A stretch of 64,000 nucleotides of DNA from Caballeronia sordidicola (GCF_000729995.1 NZ_JNFG01000199.1:186001-250000); one strand, 5' to 3'. Shown: positions 42,679-51,003, counted from the first letter of the stretch. Made by a program: numbers and translations. Notes: generated by a model from the sequence alone, not told the origin.

Positions 42679-42990
42679 ATGAGTTCAACACGCAGAGTAT
42701 TCCTTGCCAGAACAGCCGGCCTTTGTGCGGTCCTCAGCTTTTATCGGGAGTCGCTCGCGGCGCAGCCGCACCTCGCTGAGAATGATTCGGCGGCACAGGC
42801 ACTCGGTTACAAGTCGGATGCGGCAACAGTCGACCGGGCTCGATTCCCGAAGTATCAGCCTGGCCAGAATTGTGCGACTTGCCAGTTTTTCGGTGGTAAA
42901 TCGGGAGACACGTTTGGCGGATGTCCGATGTTTGGCGCAAAGGACGTTGCCGCGAGCGGGTGGTGCAACGCCTACAGCAAGCGCACCTGA
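42679..42990 (+). CDS. High-potential iron-sulfur protein (HiPIP)
   Basis: A 103-residue periplasmic [4Fe-4S] electron carrier. A twin-arginine-like leader (TRRVFLARTAG) suggests Tat export of the folded protein. The four cluster cysteines are in NCATCQFF, FGGCPMFG and ASGWCNAY, in HiPIP order. A typical aromatic/Gly-rich context surrounds them. The ATG at 42679 gives a normal HiPIP length; the longer frame to 42523 overlaps the fusion gene. It is 136 bp after the cytochrome fusion and in the same direction, so it may carry electrons from that protein to a terminal oxidase or reductase. This role is inferred from position. Confidence 0.9.
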   Translation: MSSTRRVFLARTAGLCAVLSFYRESLAAQPHLAENDSAAQALGYKSDAATVDRARFPKYQPGQNCATCQFFGGKSGDTFGGCPMFGAKDVAASGWCNAYSKRT

Positions 42991-43162
42991 CGGTGGACCG
43001 GTACCTCGCTTTTCGTGCAGTCGCGACGGCGGCGGGGACTTAGCGGAGGACGGCGATTTGATTCGGATTCGAAACGCGGTTCAGCCGTGCCTTGGCCTCG
43101 CATCGTGGCTATTCGCGCTTCGCTTCCTCAGGACGCACGCCGAAAGTCGGTGGAGGTCGCCA

Positions 43163-44287
43163 CTATCCAATGCGCAGTGAGTTTTCCCGACTTCGGAAAA
43201 TCAGCGGTTGCACATTTTCATCACGCGCCGGACGGCGTGCGAGCATCACGACCTGTTCGATCTTGTCGTGATCTGGTGATTTCGAGCAAACCGGATCGGC
43301 TGCTGCAGCGTCGCCTGTCAGCAGATACGCCTGGCAGCGGCAGCCGCCATGATCAACCGCGCGTTCGTCGCAGGTCCGGCATGGCTCACGCATCCAACTG
43401 TCACCGCGAAAGGCATTGAATGCGGCGCTCTCGTACCAGATGTGAGCCAGTGACGCGTCACGTACATGTGGCAATTCAAGACCCGGCAGCGAGCGCGCTG
43501 CGTGACACGGCAGCGCGGTTCCATCCGGTGCAATGCCGAGAAATACGGAGCCCCAGCCGTTCATGCATGCTTTAGGACGCTCCTCGAAATAATCGGGCAC
43601 CACGAACAGAATGCGGCAGCGATTGCCCAGGCGCTCGCGGTATTGATTGACAGTCGCCTCGGCTTCACGCAGTTGCTCGCTCGTCGGCATCAGCTGCTCG
43701 CGATTGAGCATCGCCCAGCCGTAATATTGGGTGTTGGCGAGTTCCAGGTAGTCGGCTTCCATCTCGAGTGCCATCTCGATGATTTGCGCGACGTGCGGCA
43801 GGTTGTAGCGATGCAGCACGCAGTTCAACACCATGGGGTAGCCGTGTTGCTTGATCAGGCGGGCGACGCGTTGCTTCAGGTCGAACGTTCGGGTGCTGGA
43901 GACAAAATCATTCAGCTCGCGCGTAGAGTCTTGAAACGACAGTTGGATATGGTCAAGACCGGCTTCCTTCAGACCAGCAATCCGCGTCTCGGTCAGTCCG
44001 ACGCCAGAGGTGATCAGGTTGGTATAGAAGCCGATTCCCCGTGCATGGGCCACCAGCGTTTCGAGGTCATCGCGCAACAATGGTTCGCCGCCTGAGAAGC
44101 CAATTTGCGCGGCACCCATCGTGCGCGCCTGGCTGATCACGTCGAGCCAGGCGTGCGTGTCGAGTTCGGTGGCATCGTGAGCAAAATCGGTCGGGTTATA
44201 GCAGAACGCGCAATGCAGCGGGCAGCGATAGGTCAGTTCGGCGAGCAACCATAAAGGCTGGGAAGGGCGGATGCTATCGGTATTCAT
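43163..44287 (-). CDS. pqqE: PqqA peptide cyclase (radical SAM)
   Basis: A 374-residue radical SAM enzyme that joins the Glu and Tyr side chains of PqqA, the first committed step of PQQ synthesis. The SAM-cluster motif is C22-P-L-H-C26-A-F-C29. A SPASM-type C-terminal region with auxiliary cluster cysteines is visible (CMNGWGSVFLG, ALPCHAAR, CRTCDER...CRCQ). The ATG at 44287 lies one base after the pqqD stop; the much longer frame upstream is within pqqD. PqqD should present PqqA to this enzyme. It is the last gene of pqqABCDE and converges with the HiPIP gene. Confidence 0.95.
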   Translation of the reverse strand: MNTDSIRPSQPLWLLAELTYRCPLHCAFCYNPTDFAHDATELDTHAWLDVISQARTMGAAQIGFSGGEPLLRDDLETLVAHARGIGFYTNLITSGVGLTETRIAGLKEAGLDHIQLSFQDSTRELNDFVSSTRTFDLKQRVARLIKQHGYPMVLNCVLHRYNLPHVAQIIEMALEMEADYLELANTQYYGWAMLNREQLMPTSEQLREAEATVNQYRERLGNRCRILFVVPDYFEERPKACMNGWGSVFLGIAPDGTALPCHAARSLPGLELPHVRDASLAHIWYESAAFNAFRGDSWMREPCRTCDERAVDHGGCRCQAYLLTGDAAAADPVCSKSPDHDKIEQVVMLARRPARDENVQPLIFRSRENSLRIG

Positions 44288-44288
44288 A

Positions 44289-44570
44289 TCAGTCGAGCCA
44301 GCCACGTTGACGTGCATGATCGATGAAACGGTAGACATCGGCGGCCAGATCCGATGCGCCGAACAGATCCTCCAGTTCATCGATGATGTCGTCCAGTTTG
44401 CGTGTCCCATCGCAGCGCGCGAGAATTTCACCTGCGCTCGGATTGAGTTTGACCATGCCTTCCGGATAGAGAAGCACGTAGGCATCCTGTGTAGTTTCCC
44501 ACTGCAGCCGGAACATCAGCCGCAAATGGGGACGGGCGTGGTCGTCAGTGCCGGCGTTCAGGGAGCTCAT
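44289..44570 (-). CDS. pqqD: PQQ biosynthesis chaperone PqqD
   Basis: A 93-residue peptide chaperone that binds PqqA and delivers it to PqqE. The conserved core is HLRLMFRLQWETTQDAYVLL followed by PEGMVKLNPSAGEILARCDG. The helical C-terminal part is LDDIIDELEDLF. The ATG at 44570 overlaps the pqqC stop by four bases (ATGA), which fits tight coupling. The longer open frame upstream lies in pqqC. The length is normal for a free-standing PqqD, so there is no fusion to PqqC or PqqE as seen in some species. Confidence 0.94.
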   Translation of the reverse strand: MSSLNAGTDDHARPHLRLMFRLQWETTQDAYVLLYPEGMVKLNPSAGEILARCDGTRKLDDIIDELEDLFGASDLAADVYRFIDHARQRGWLD

Positions 44571-45286
44571 ACCGGATAGGCCTTTTCGATTGCATCGAGC
44601 ATCGACCACAGGATGTCGAGCTTGAAGTTGAGGATATCGAGCGCACGCTGTTGTGCTTCCGGCGTGCGGAAGTAGCCCAGCGTGACGTCGAGCCCGTGCT
44701 CGACATCGCGCTGGGCAAGTGGAATGCGGCTGCGAAAATACTGCAGCCCATCGGCATCGATCCACGGGTAAAACGAAGGCCACCCGGCCAGGCGGTCGCG
44801 GTGAATCTGCGGAGCAAACATCTCTGTGAGCGATGAACACACGGCTTCCTGCCACGGCGCACGCCGTGCGAAGTTCACGTAAGCATCGACCGCGAAGCGC
44901 ACGCCTGGCAGCACGTGGTCAAGCGACCACAATGCCTCACGCTCGAGGCCGACTGCATGGGCCAAGCGCACCCATGCTTCGATCCCGCCAGCGTCGTCAC
45001 CCATGCCGTCGTGATCAAGCAGACGCTGGATCCACAGCCTGCGCGTGTGCCGGTCCGGGCAGTTCGACAAGATGGCTGCGTCCTTCAACGGAATGTTGAT
45101 CTGATAGTAGAAGCGGTTTGCGACCCAGCCGCGGATCTGCTGCGGCGAGCACTGGCCGCTGTTCATGCGCATATTGAACGGGTGATGAATGTGATAACGC
45201 GCGCCGAGTTCGCGCAGGCGTTCTTCAAACTCGCTCGCCAGCCAGGGCGAGGCTTGGGGGATGCCGATGTGCAGGGGTGCGTTCAT
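44567..45286 (-). CDS. pqqC: Pyrroloquinoline-quinone synthase PqqC
   Basis: A 239-residue cofactorless oxidase that performs the last ring closure and eight-electron oxidation to PQQ. Family residues are visible in YHIHHPFNMRMNSGQ, GWVANRFYYQINIPLKDA and DHDG. The C-terminal part includes EMFAPQIHRDRL and FKLDILWSMLDAIE. The ATG at 45286 lies two bases after the pqqB stop, so I use it rather than the long frame to 45580. There is no PqqD domain fused to it. Confidence 0.95.
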   Translation of the reverse strand: MNAPLHIGIPQASPWLASEFEERLRELGARYHIHHPFNMRMNSGQCSPQQIRGWVANRFYYQINIPLKDAAILSNCPDRHTRRLWIQRLLDHDGMGDDAGGIEAWVRLAHAVGLEREALWSLDHVLPGVRFAVDAYVNFARRAPWQEAVCSSLTEMFAPQIHRDRLAGWPSFYPWIDADGLQYFRSRIPLAQRDVEHGLDVTLGYFRTPEAQQRALDILNFKLDILWSMLDAIEKAYPV

Positions 45287-45288
45287 GG

Positions 45289-46212
45289 CTAGACCTGAAA
45301 TTGCATTACATCGCACGCAACGTCGATGCCGCGGGTGCGCAACACGGCATATTCGGGGGAATGCGGATCGAGAATCGGGTTGGTGTTGTTCACGTGAATC
45401 AGCACCTTGCGTGTTGCGGCAGGAAGCGAGTCGAGCCACTGGACCATGCCTGGCAGGCCGCCATGTCCGCATTGGGCGAGATGACCCATGTCGCCGGCGT
45501 GCTTCGTCGACAGGCCTAGATCGATCATTTCGGTAGCAGTCCAGAATGTGCCGTCGACAAGCACTAGCTGGGCCGAGCACATCGCTTCACGCACCGCGTC
45601 GGATACGCTGGCCAGGCCCGGCGCATAGAACGCCCGAGCCCCGGTAGCTTCGTTTTCGATCAGCAGCGCGATGTTGTCGCCAGGCACCGCTTCACTGCGC
45701 CGCGGCGAGTAGGGCGGGGCCTTGCTATCGATTGGAATTGCGGTAAAACGGATGCCGTTCAATGGGGCGATCGCGAAAGGTTCATCGAGCGTAATGGCGT
45801 GCTGTTCCACGCCACAGTAGTGCTCGAGCAAGGGTATAAGTGGCAAGCCGCTCGACAGATCGGCGAACACGGGGGCACAGGCGTAGATCGGGAGTGCAGT
45901 GGTGCGCTCCCGCAGCATCAACAGCCCGGCGACGTGATCGATCTGCGCGTCGATCAACAACACAGCTGCTATGCCTGTGTCGCGAATCGAACGGGCAGGT
46001 TGCAGCTCGGGATTTGCGCGCAGTTGAGCAAGCAAGTCGGGTGACGCGTTGATCAGGATCCAGTCGATGCCGTCCTCGCTGACTGCAATCGACGATTGCG
46101 TGCGTGGCGTGACATCGCCAGTCCCGTCGCGGGCGTGGGTGCAGTTAGCGCAATTGCAGTTCCATTGCGGCAAACCACCGCCTGCGCCTGAGCCCAGAAT
46201 CTTGATCTTCAT
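45289..46212 (-). CDS. pqqB: PQQ biosynthesis protein PqqB
   Basis: A 307-residue metallo-beta-lactamase-fold protein, thought to hydroxylate the tyrosine moiety during PQQ assembly. The N-terminus KIKILGSGAGGGLPQWNCNCANC is diagnostic and its cysteines bind zinc. The metal-site region LLIDAQIDHVAGLLMLRE has replaced the usual HxHxDH by DAQIDH, as is normal for PqqB. The ATG at 46212 has GGAGC at nine bases and is preferred over the one at 46236. It follows pqqA after a 65-bp gap that holds a hairpin. Confidence 0.94.
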   Translation of the reverse strand: MKIKILGSGAGGGLPQWNCNCANCTHARDGTGDVTPRTQSSIAVSEDGIDWILINASPDLLAQLRANPELQPARSIRDTGIAAVLLIDAQIDHVAGLLMLRERTTALPIYACAPVFADLSSGLPLIPLLEHYCGVEQHAITLDEPFAIAPLNGIRFTAIPIDSKAPPYSPRRSEAVPGDNIALLIENEATGARAFYAPGLASVSDAVREAMCSAQLVLVDGTFWTATEMIDLGLSTKHAGDMGHLAQCGHGGLPGMVQWLDSLPAATRKVLIHVNNTNPILDPHSPEYAVLRTRGIDVACDVMQFQV

Positions 46213-46244
46213 GAACGATGCTCCGGGCGCCCCCACACTCCGTC

Positions 46245-46277
46245 AGCAACGGCAGTGGGCGGCGCTTTGTCGTTGCT
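46245..46277 (-). promoter_or_regulatory. Hairpin between pqqA and pqqB
   Basis: AGCAACG (46245-46251) and CGTTGCT (46271-46277) form a 7-bp stem starting immediately after the pqqA stop codon. In other bacteria pqqA is made in excess over the rest of the operon. Partial termination or message protection here would do this. Confidence 0.45.
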
Positions 46278-46352
46278 TCAGCGGTTGGCGATGTACATCG
46301 TGATTTCGAAGCCGAAACGCAGGTCTGTATAGGCGGGGGTGATCCAATGCAT
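46278..46352 (-). CDS. pqqA: PQQ precursor peptide PqqA
   Basis: A 24-codon gene, too short for ordinary gene finders, encoding the peptide from which PQQ is built. It begins MHWITPAYTDLRFGFEITMY. It contains the invariant Glu16 and Tyr20 spaced as E-x3-Y, the two residues that PqqE links. AAGGAGA lies seven bases upstream of the ATG. It is the first gene of pqqABCDE and about 53 bases downstream of a predicted sigma-54 transcript start. Confidence 0.95.
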   Translation of the reverse strand: MHWITPAYTDLRFGFEITMYIANR

Positions 46353-46416
46353 GGCTGTCTCCTTGAAAACGCTTGTGAGTGAAAAACCGCAGTTGGGAAG
46401 CGGTCGGTTCATTCAA

Positions 46417-46432
46417 TGCAAGGTCTGTGCCG
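46417..46432 (-). promoter_or_regulatory. Sigma-54 promoter of pqqABCDE
   Basis: The minus strand reads CGGCAC-AGACC-TTGCA, with GG and GC 10 bp apart and a perfect -12 element. The predicted start is near 46405. Confidence 0.75.
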
Positions 46433-46581
46433 GGAGTGGCAAGCGGTGTTCGTAGCGCTTTGGATGCTGTGCTGGTCAGAAGGAAGAGTTGGAGGACTGC
46501 ACGCACGCGTTGCGGCCCGTCGATCATCGGAAACCTCTCCCCGATCCGTTGCCTGAGCGGTGTTCTGTTTCAGCGCACCCA

Positions 46582-46598
46582 TGTTGCAAAATGACACA
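46582..46598. promoter_or_regulatory. Shared 17-bp enhancer-type dyad, site C
   Basis: TGTTGCA-AAA-TGACACA matches TGTNNCA-N3-TGNNACA at every fixed position. It lies 150 bp upstream of the pqqA -24 element and just past the end of the regulator gene. Confidence 0.65.
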
Positions 46599-46630
46599 CG
46601 TGAAGCAGCCTGTGGGGAGGAGATTTCCGT

Positions 46631-48595
46631 TCAGTCATCGGTGCACGGCGGCGCCGGCATCTTCCTGTAGATGGTGTTGCGCGAGATACCGAGCGAACGT
46701 GCGGCGGCGGATACGTTCCCGTGATGCTTGGCAACGGCTGCGGTGATCGCAAAGACGGCAACGTCCTGGAGACGCGCGCTTTGCCGCGCCACGGCGTCAA
46801 TTGTCCCCGGCGGCGCAGTGCCCGCATTGTCGAGATCTTCGAAGAAATCGTCTGGCAGATGTTCGTGCCGTATCTGCCCGTCGGCGTCGACCATGGCTGA
46901 AGCTGTGCGTAGCAGGTTGCCGAGTTGGCGAAAGTTGCCTGGCCACGCGCATTGTTTGAAGAGCGTCATGACTTCGCTATCAACGTTTAGGCTTGCTCCG
47001 TCGGCGTCGCCGAGCGACTCGCATTGCAGCATCTTCTGAATCACAGACGCGAGATCCGTTCGCTCGCGCAGCGGCGGCAACTTAACCACCAGTCCATTCA
47101 AACGGTAGTACAGGTCCTCACGAAAACGGTTCTGAGCGATCATCTCGCGCAGATCGCGATGGGTCGCGCAGACGATCGCAATATCGACCGGGATTGACTT
47201 GGTCGAGCCGAGCGGATTGACGAGACGTTCCTGCAGCACCCGTAGCAGGCGCACTTGCAGTGGATAAGGCATGTCGCCAATTTCGTCAAGAAAGAGCGTG
47301 CCGCCGTTCGCCTGCAACAGCTTGCCGACAGCGCCTTTGCGCCGCGCGCCGGTGAACGCGCCTTCCTCATAGCCGAACAACTCGGATTCGATCAGGCTTT
47401 CCGGAATCGACGCGCAGTTGACCGCCACGAATGAGCCCGAGCGGCGTGGCGAATCGTTATGTATCGCCTGGGCCAGCAGTTCCTTGCCCGTTCCGGTCTC
47501 GCCGGTGATCAGGATAGGAATGTCCTTGCCAATGACCTTGCGTACCTTGGCGATGACGTTGGCCACCTGCGGGTCGCCAGTGTCCAGATAGCTGAGCCTC
47601 GAAAGCGGAGCGGCGGGAGCGGTAGGTTTCGGCGCACGGAGAGCGTCCGGCCTCGCCTCGCTGCTCGGCTTGTGCGACCATCCGCCGTCAGCGAGCACGG
47701 CGCGCCGAAACTCGACGTTCGCGCAGACAACTGCACCGGTGTTCAGGTTCAGCGACAGATGCCGATCCCGGTTTGCTCGCAGGCGGTCGATCAACTGTGC
47801 GCTACTGAGGCCGAACAACGACGACAGCGTGTGAGCGCGCAAGGCCGTAAGCGGCAGCCCGAGTTGGAATTGGGCACTGCGATTCGCGGACAGGAAGCGT
47901 CCGTCACAGGTAAATGCGGCGATACCTTCCATCAATGTGCCGAGAAACTCTGCGCGGCCATGGAAGGCAATCTGCAACGTCTCGCGAAAGGTATTGGTAA
48001 ACAGATGGTTTTCAATCATCTGTGCTGACATCTTCGCGAGTGCCATCGTGTGCTGGTGATAGCTGCGATGATCGCCCGTTACGTCCAGCACGCCGATCAG
48101 GTCCCCATACGGACCGAGGATCGGCACGCTGGAACAAGTCAGAAAACGGTTTGCGGCCAGGTAGTGCTGCGCGCCATGCACGACGGTCGGGCAACATTCA
48201 GCGATGGCAGTGCCGATCGCATTGGTGCCTTGCTGCTGTTCTGCCCAGTTCGCGCCGGGACGTAACGCGACTTTCTCGGCCCGCCGCAGGAAATCATCGT
48301 CGCCGATCGAATGAAGAATCAGTCCCTCGGCGTCGGTCAATACGATCACGTTTTGCGTGTTGACGATCTGCTCATGAAGCGATTCCATCACCGGGGTAGC
48401 GTGTGCGCACAATATGCGGCTTTGCTCAAGCTTTAGGGCAAGTTCGGCGGCAGGCAGTACATCGTAGTCTGGCCGCATCAATGCGCTCAATCCGAAGGTC
48501 TCAGAGCGTTGGTGCGATTTCTGGATTGATGGCGTAAGCCATTCGGCTTCATGTTGTACTAATGGCGTATCAACGTGATTGGCATCATCGCGCAT
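46631..48595 (-). CDS. AcoR-like sigma-54-dependent activator
   Basis: A 654-residue enhancer-binding protein. Residues ~85-240 form a GAF-type sensor (VIVLTDAEGLILHSIGDDDF, QGTNAIGTAIAE, LIGVLDVTGD). A short PAS-like region follows. The AAA+ domain has Walker A GETGTGKE, the sigma-54 contact loop GAFTGARRKGA, and LFLDEIGDM. A Fis-type helix-turn-helix ends it (AARSLGISRNTIYRKM). The architecture matches AcoR, which activates acetoin or alcohol catabolism. The ATG at 48595 follows AGGAGGAG, so I prefer it to the long frame from 48787. It lies upstream of pqqA in the same direction and is the best candidate for the protein binding sites A-D. Confidence 0.92.
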   Translation of the reverse strand: MRDDANHVDTPLVQHEAEWLTPSIQKSHQRSETFGLSALMRPDYDVLPAAELALKLEQSRILCAHATPVMESLHEQIVNTQNVIVLTDAEGLILHSIGDDDFLRRAEKVALRPGANWAEQQQGTNAIGTAIAECCPTVVHGAQHYLAANRFLTCSSVPILGPYGDLIGVLDVTGDHRSYHQHTMALAKMSAQMIENHLFTNTFRETLQIAFHGRAEFLGTLMEGIAAFTCDGRFLSANRSAQFQLGLPLTALRAHTLSSLFGLSSAQLIDRLRANRDRHLSLNLNTGAVVCANVEFRRAVLADGGWSHKPSSEARPDALRAPKPTAPAAPLSRLSYLDTGDPQVANVIAKVRKVIGKDIPILITGETGTGKELLAQAIHNDSPRRSGSFVAVNCASIPESLIESELFGYEEGAFTGARRKGAVGKLLQANGGTLFLDEIGDMPYPLQVRLLRVLQERLVNPLGSTKSIPVDIAIVCATHRDLREMIAQNRFREDLYYRLNGLVVKLPPLRERTDLASVIQKMLQCESLGDADGASLNVDSEVMTLFKQCAWPGNFRQLGNLLRTASAMVDADGQIRHEHLPDDFFEDLDNAGTAPPGTIDAVARQSARLQDVAVFAITAAVAKHHGNVSAAARSLGISRNTIYRKMPAPPCTDD

Positions 48596-48656
48596 TGTCT
48601 CCTCCTGCTCGTTGGGCTCCGATCGTCTCGCCGGAACATCGTAGGCAAAACTTAGA

Positions 48657-48672
48657 GCAAGTCCCGCGCCAG
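48657..48672 (-). promoter_or_regulatory. Sigma-54 promoter of the AcoR-like gene
   Basis: The minus strand reads TGGCGC-GGGAC-TTGCT, with GG and GC 10 bp apart and a perfect -12 element. It predicts a ~50-base leader to the ATG at 48595 and suggests the activator gene is itself sigma-54 dependent. Confidence 0.7.
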
Positions 48673-48689
48673 TGTGCATTTTGGGGCAC
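48673..48689. promoter_or_regulatory. Degenerate enhancer-type dyad, site D
   Basis: GTGTGCA-TTT-TGGGGCA keeps the centre and part of each half of the A-C pattern. It lies directly against the -24 element, unusually close for an activator site. It may instead give feedback control. Confidence 0.35.
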
Positions 48690-49198
48690 TTGATGGGGCT
48701 CTTCGCAGGACGACTCCTTCTTGTCATTGCATGTTGGCCCACCGTCAAGCGGCCCAATTGACGAAGGTCAATGGCTCGTGCATCCATCCCGATGCTCTAT
48801 CAGCGCCTAGGCGTTTACCCGCTTGACCACGCTGCTTCGACCGCTAAGTCATCGTCATGTATCTTGCACGAGCAGGCGATCCACTGCCGTGGAATGCCGT
48901 CATGGGGTGTGGCGTCCGTCGCCTCAGCGACATTCGGCCTGGGATCCGAACTTGTGTATGCGAGGCGCTTACCAAGCGACTGCACCCGCATCACTGACAG
49001 ATTCACGGCTATCGGCTCCGCGAAAGAGAAAAGCACTCATCCAGAGCTCTGCCATCTGAAATTCTGCCGGGTGCCGCCGATTCGGCGCTCCGTCTCGTTT
49101 GCCGAACATGACTATCCTTTCATCAGGAGATGACAGAAGTCTATGCGCGCGGAAGCTGGTCCAGGCCCACCTCGACAGGCGCCCACATAGTGGACCGT
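48690..49198. other. Region without recognised genes
   Basis: About 500 bp between the AcoR-like promoter and the small conserved protein. A 120-codon frame on the plus strand (48771-49133) overlaps no recognisable family and is probably chance. No hairpin or repeat stands out. Confidence 0.4.
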
Positions 49199-49615
49199 TC
49201 AAGAGGCACTCAATATAACCGGTAGCCCGTCGAAGCCGAATGAAACGAACACGCCCACGGTTCCCGCCTTGATCGATTCCACCATGTTGTTCAAAGGCGC
49301 TTCGGTTTCTTCGGAAGTTGGTGCGCGCCCGTTTTTGCCCGACAGCGCTGCAACGAAGACGATCGTCCAATCCTGAAGGAACTGACGGGATTCTTCGAGC
49401 AATTCGTCAAATGCGCCTAATTCTTCTGGCGTTTTGTCGAGGCATGCCAACGGCGTCAGGACACCGCCAACACCCGCTTCGAAACGGGTTCGCTGCTCTG
49501 GCGTGCAGTCCTCGGGCAACTCCACTCGGGTGAAGACGAACAACAACCGTTGCGGCTCCGCTTGTTGCCGCGCGACAGTGACCAGGTCCTCAAAACTCGA
49601 AATGCTCATACTCAT
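49199..49615 (-). CDS. Small conserved Burkholderiaceae protein, function unknown
   Basis: A 138-residue protein beginning MSMSISSFEDLVTVARQQAEPQRLLFVF. Relatives are often labelled 'ribonucleotide reductase subunit alpha' in databases, from my memory of such entries. Yet it is far too short and shows none of the catalytic cysteines or radical-transfer residues of that enzyme, so the label should not be trusted. The visible pattern is a soluble alpha/beta protein with FAGVELPxD-like and IVFVAALSG segments. The ATG at 49615 is followed by another at 49609. It lies 50 bp downstream of narK in the same direction, so it may be transcribed with the nar genes. Confidence 0.72.
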   Translation of the reverse strand: MSMSISSFEDLVTVARQQAEPQRLLFVFTRVELPEDCTPEQRTRFEAGVGGVLTPLACLDKTPEELGAFDELLEESRQFLQDWTIVFVAALSGKNGRAPTSEETEAPLNNMVESIKAGTVGVFVSFGFDGLPVILSAS

Positions 49616-49665
49616 TTTTGCGTATCCTAAAGGCGTGGCACCGGCGCCACGCGGTGACCAGCTGC

Positions 49666-50904
49666 TCAACCGCGGTCGAGTTGTCCATCTAACCGGGTCC
49701 GCCGCACGCTCGATTGATAGAGCAGGATGAGGGACACCCAGACAATTCCATAGAGCAACATGAAGCAACTTGAGCGCAGGCCAAACCAGTCGAGGATGAT
49801 GCCGAAGAGGATCGGTAGCAGAAAGCCGCCCAATCCGCCTGCTAAACCCACAATGCCGGTCACGACACCCATTTGCTCTGGAAAATCGTCAGCGACGTAT
49901 TTGAATGTGGACGCCATGCCGAACGCAAACACCGCGCCCAGGATGAACAGCAACCCGATAAACACGGGCAACCCCAGGTGGATATGGAAGCTACGCGGAC
50001 CATTGATCGTGCTCACGACAAAGGCCGTATCCGGGTACGACAAGAGGAACAAGCATATCCATGCGACCCACAATCCCCACCAGGTCACTTTGTGCGGGCC
50101 CAATCGATCGGCGAGACTGCCGCCGAGCGCCCGCAGTACTGACCCTGGAAGCGAGAAGCCCGCTGCTAAAGCTGCAGCGGCGACAACCGACAGACCGAAT
50201 TCGCCCTTTAGGTATTGAGGGATCCATAGCGACAAGGCGGTGAAGCCACCGAAACAAATCGAGTAGTACTGGCAGTACTTCCAGACCTTCGGGTCTTTCA
50301 ACACAAGGAACTGTTTGTACCAGGGTCCTGATGTCTTACCGACACCGGGGTCGGGTGCCGATCCCAGCCAGAAAATAACCGCAGTGACCAGTAGTGCCAA
50401 CGCATAGATCTTCGGGACGGCTCTCCAGCCATAGGCTGCCTGCAGCGATGGGGTGATGAACAAATTCACGGCAGCGCCAACCGTGCCGGCGCCGAAGAAT
50501 CCCATCGCAAAGCCACGCTTTTCAGGGGGGAAAAAGCGGGCGACATAGGGCGTGCCCACCGCAAACGATGCGCCGACAGCGCCAAGAAACAGTCCGATCG
50601 CGACAAACTGCCAGAACGCCGTCGCAAAAGAAATCAGGAATACGGGGATGGCACACAGAACCAGCAATACGGTCATGACCAAGCGACCGCCGAAACGGTC
50701 GGTCCAGATGCCGAGTGGCAAACGCAACATCGCGCCAGTCAGAACCGGTGTTGCTGTCAGCAGCCCGAACTCAGTGCTGTTCAGGTTGAGATCGGTTCGT
50801 AGCTGGATGCCAATTACGCCGAACATCATCCAGACCACGAAGCAGACCATAAAGGCCAGCGTGGTGACGCATAACACCAACATCGGACTTTTTCGTGAGG
50901 CCAT
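49666..50904 (-). CDS. narK: Nitrate/nitrite transporter NarK
   Basis: A 412-residue, 12-helix major facilitator of the nitrate-nitrite porter family that supplies nitrate to the cytoplasmic active site of NarG and/or exports nitrite. Recognisable segments include the first helix (LVLCVTTLAFMVCFVVWMMFGVIGIQL) with its conserved Arg just after. The family-typical glycine-rich segments GFFGAGTVGAAVN and GIVGLAGGLGGFLLPILFG are also present. It is single, not a NarK1-NarK2 fusion. It follows the PPIase gene by ~100 bp, and the whole set runs narG-H-J-I-PPIase-narK. Confidence 0.94.
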   Translation of the reverse strand: MASRKSPMLVLCVTTLAFMVCFVVWMMFGVIGIQLRTDLNLNSTEFGLLTATPVLTGAMLRLPLGIWTDRFGGRLVMTVLLVLCAIPVFLISFATAFWQFVAIGLFLGAVGASFAVGTPYVARFFPPEKRGFAMGFFGAGTVGAAVNLFITPSLQAAYGWRAVPKIYALALLVTAVIFWLGSAPDPGVGKTSGPWYKQFLVLKDPKVWKYCQYYSICFGGFTALSLWIPQYLKGEFGLSVVAAAALAAGFSLPGSVLRALGGSLADRLGPHKVTWWGLWVAWICLFLLSYPDTAFVVSTINGPRSFHIHLGLPVFIGLLFILGAVFAFGMASTFKYVADDFPEQMGVVTGIVGLAGGLGGFLLPILFGIILDWFGLRSSCFMLLYGIVWVSLILLYQSSVRRTRLDGQLDRG

Positions 50905-51003
50905 AGTTGCTCCAGATCAGGATGCCCAGAGTGCCGGTTGGCACTCGGGCGCGATCGATTGGCACGGGTTTGAAGAAAACTTCCAGAGGCGACGCCCGGA
51001 GCG

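Noticed and set aside
48771..49133. 120-codon plus-strand frame
   Set aside because: Low-complexity composition and no recognisable domain; probably chance.
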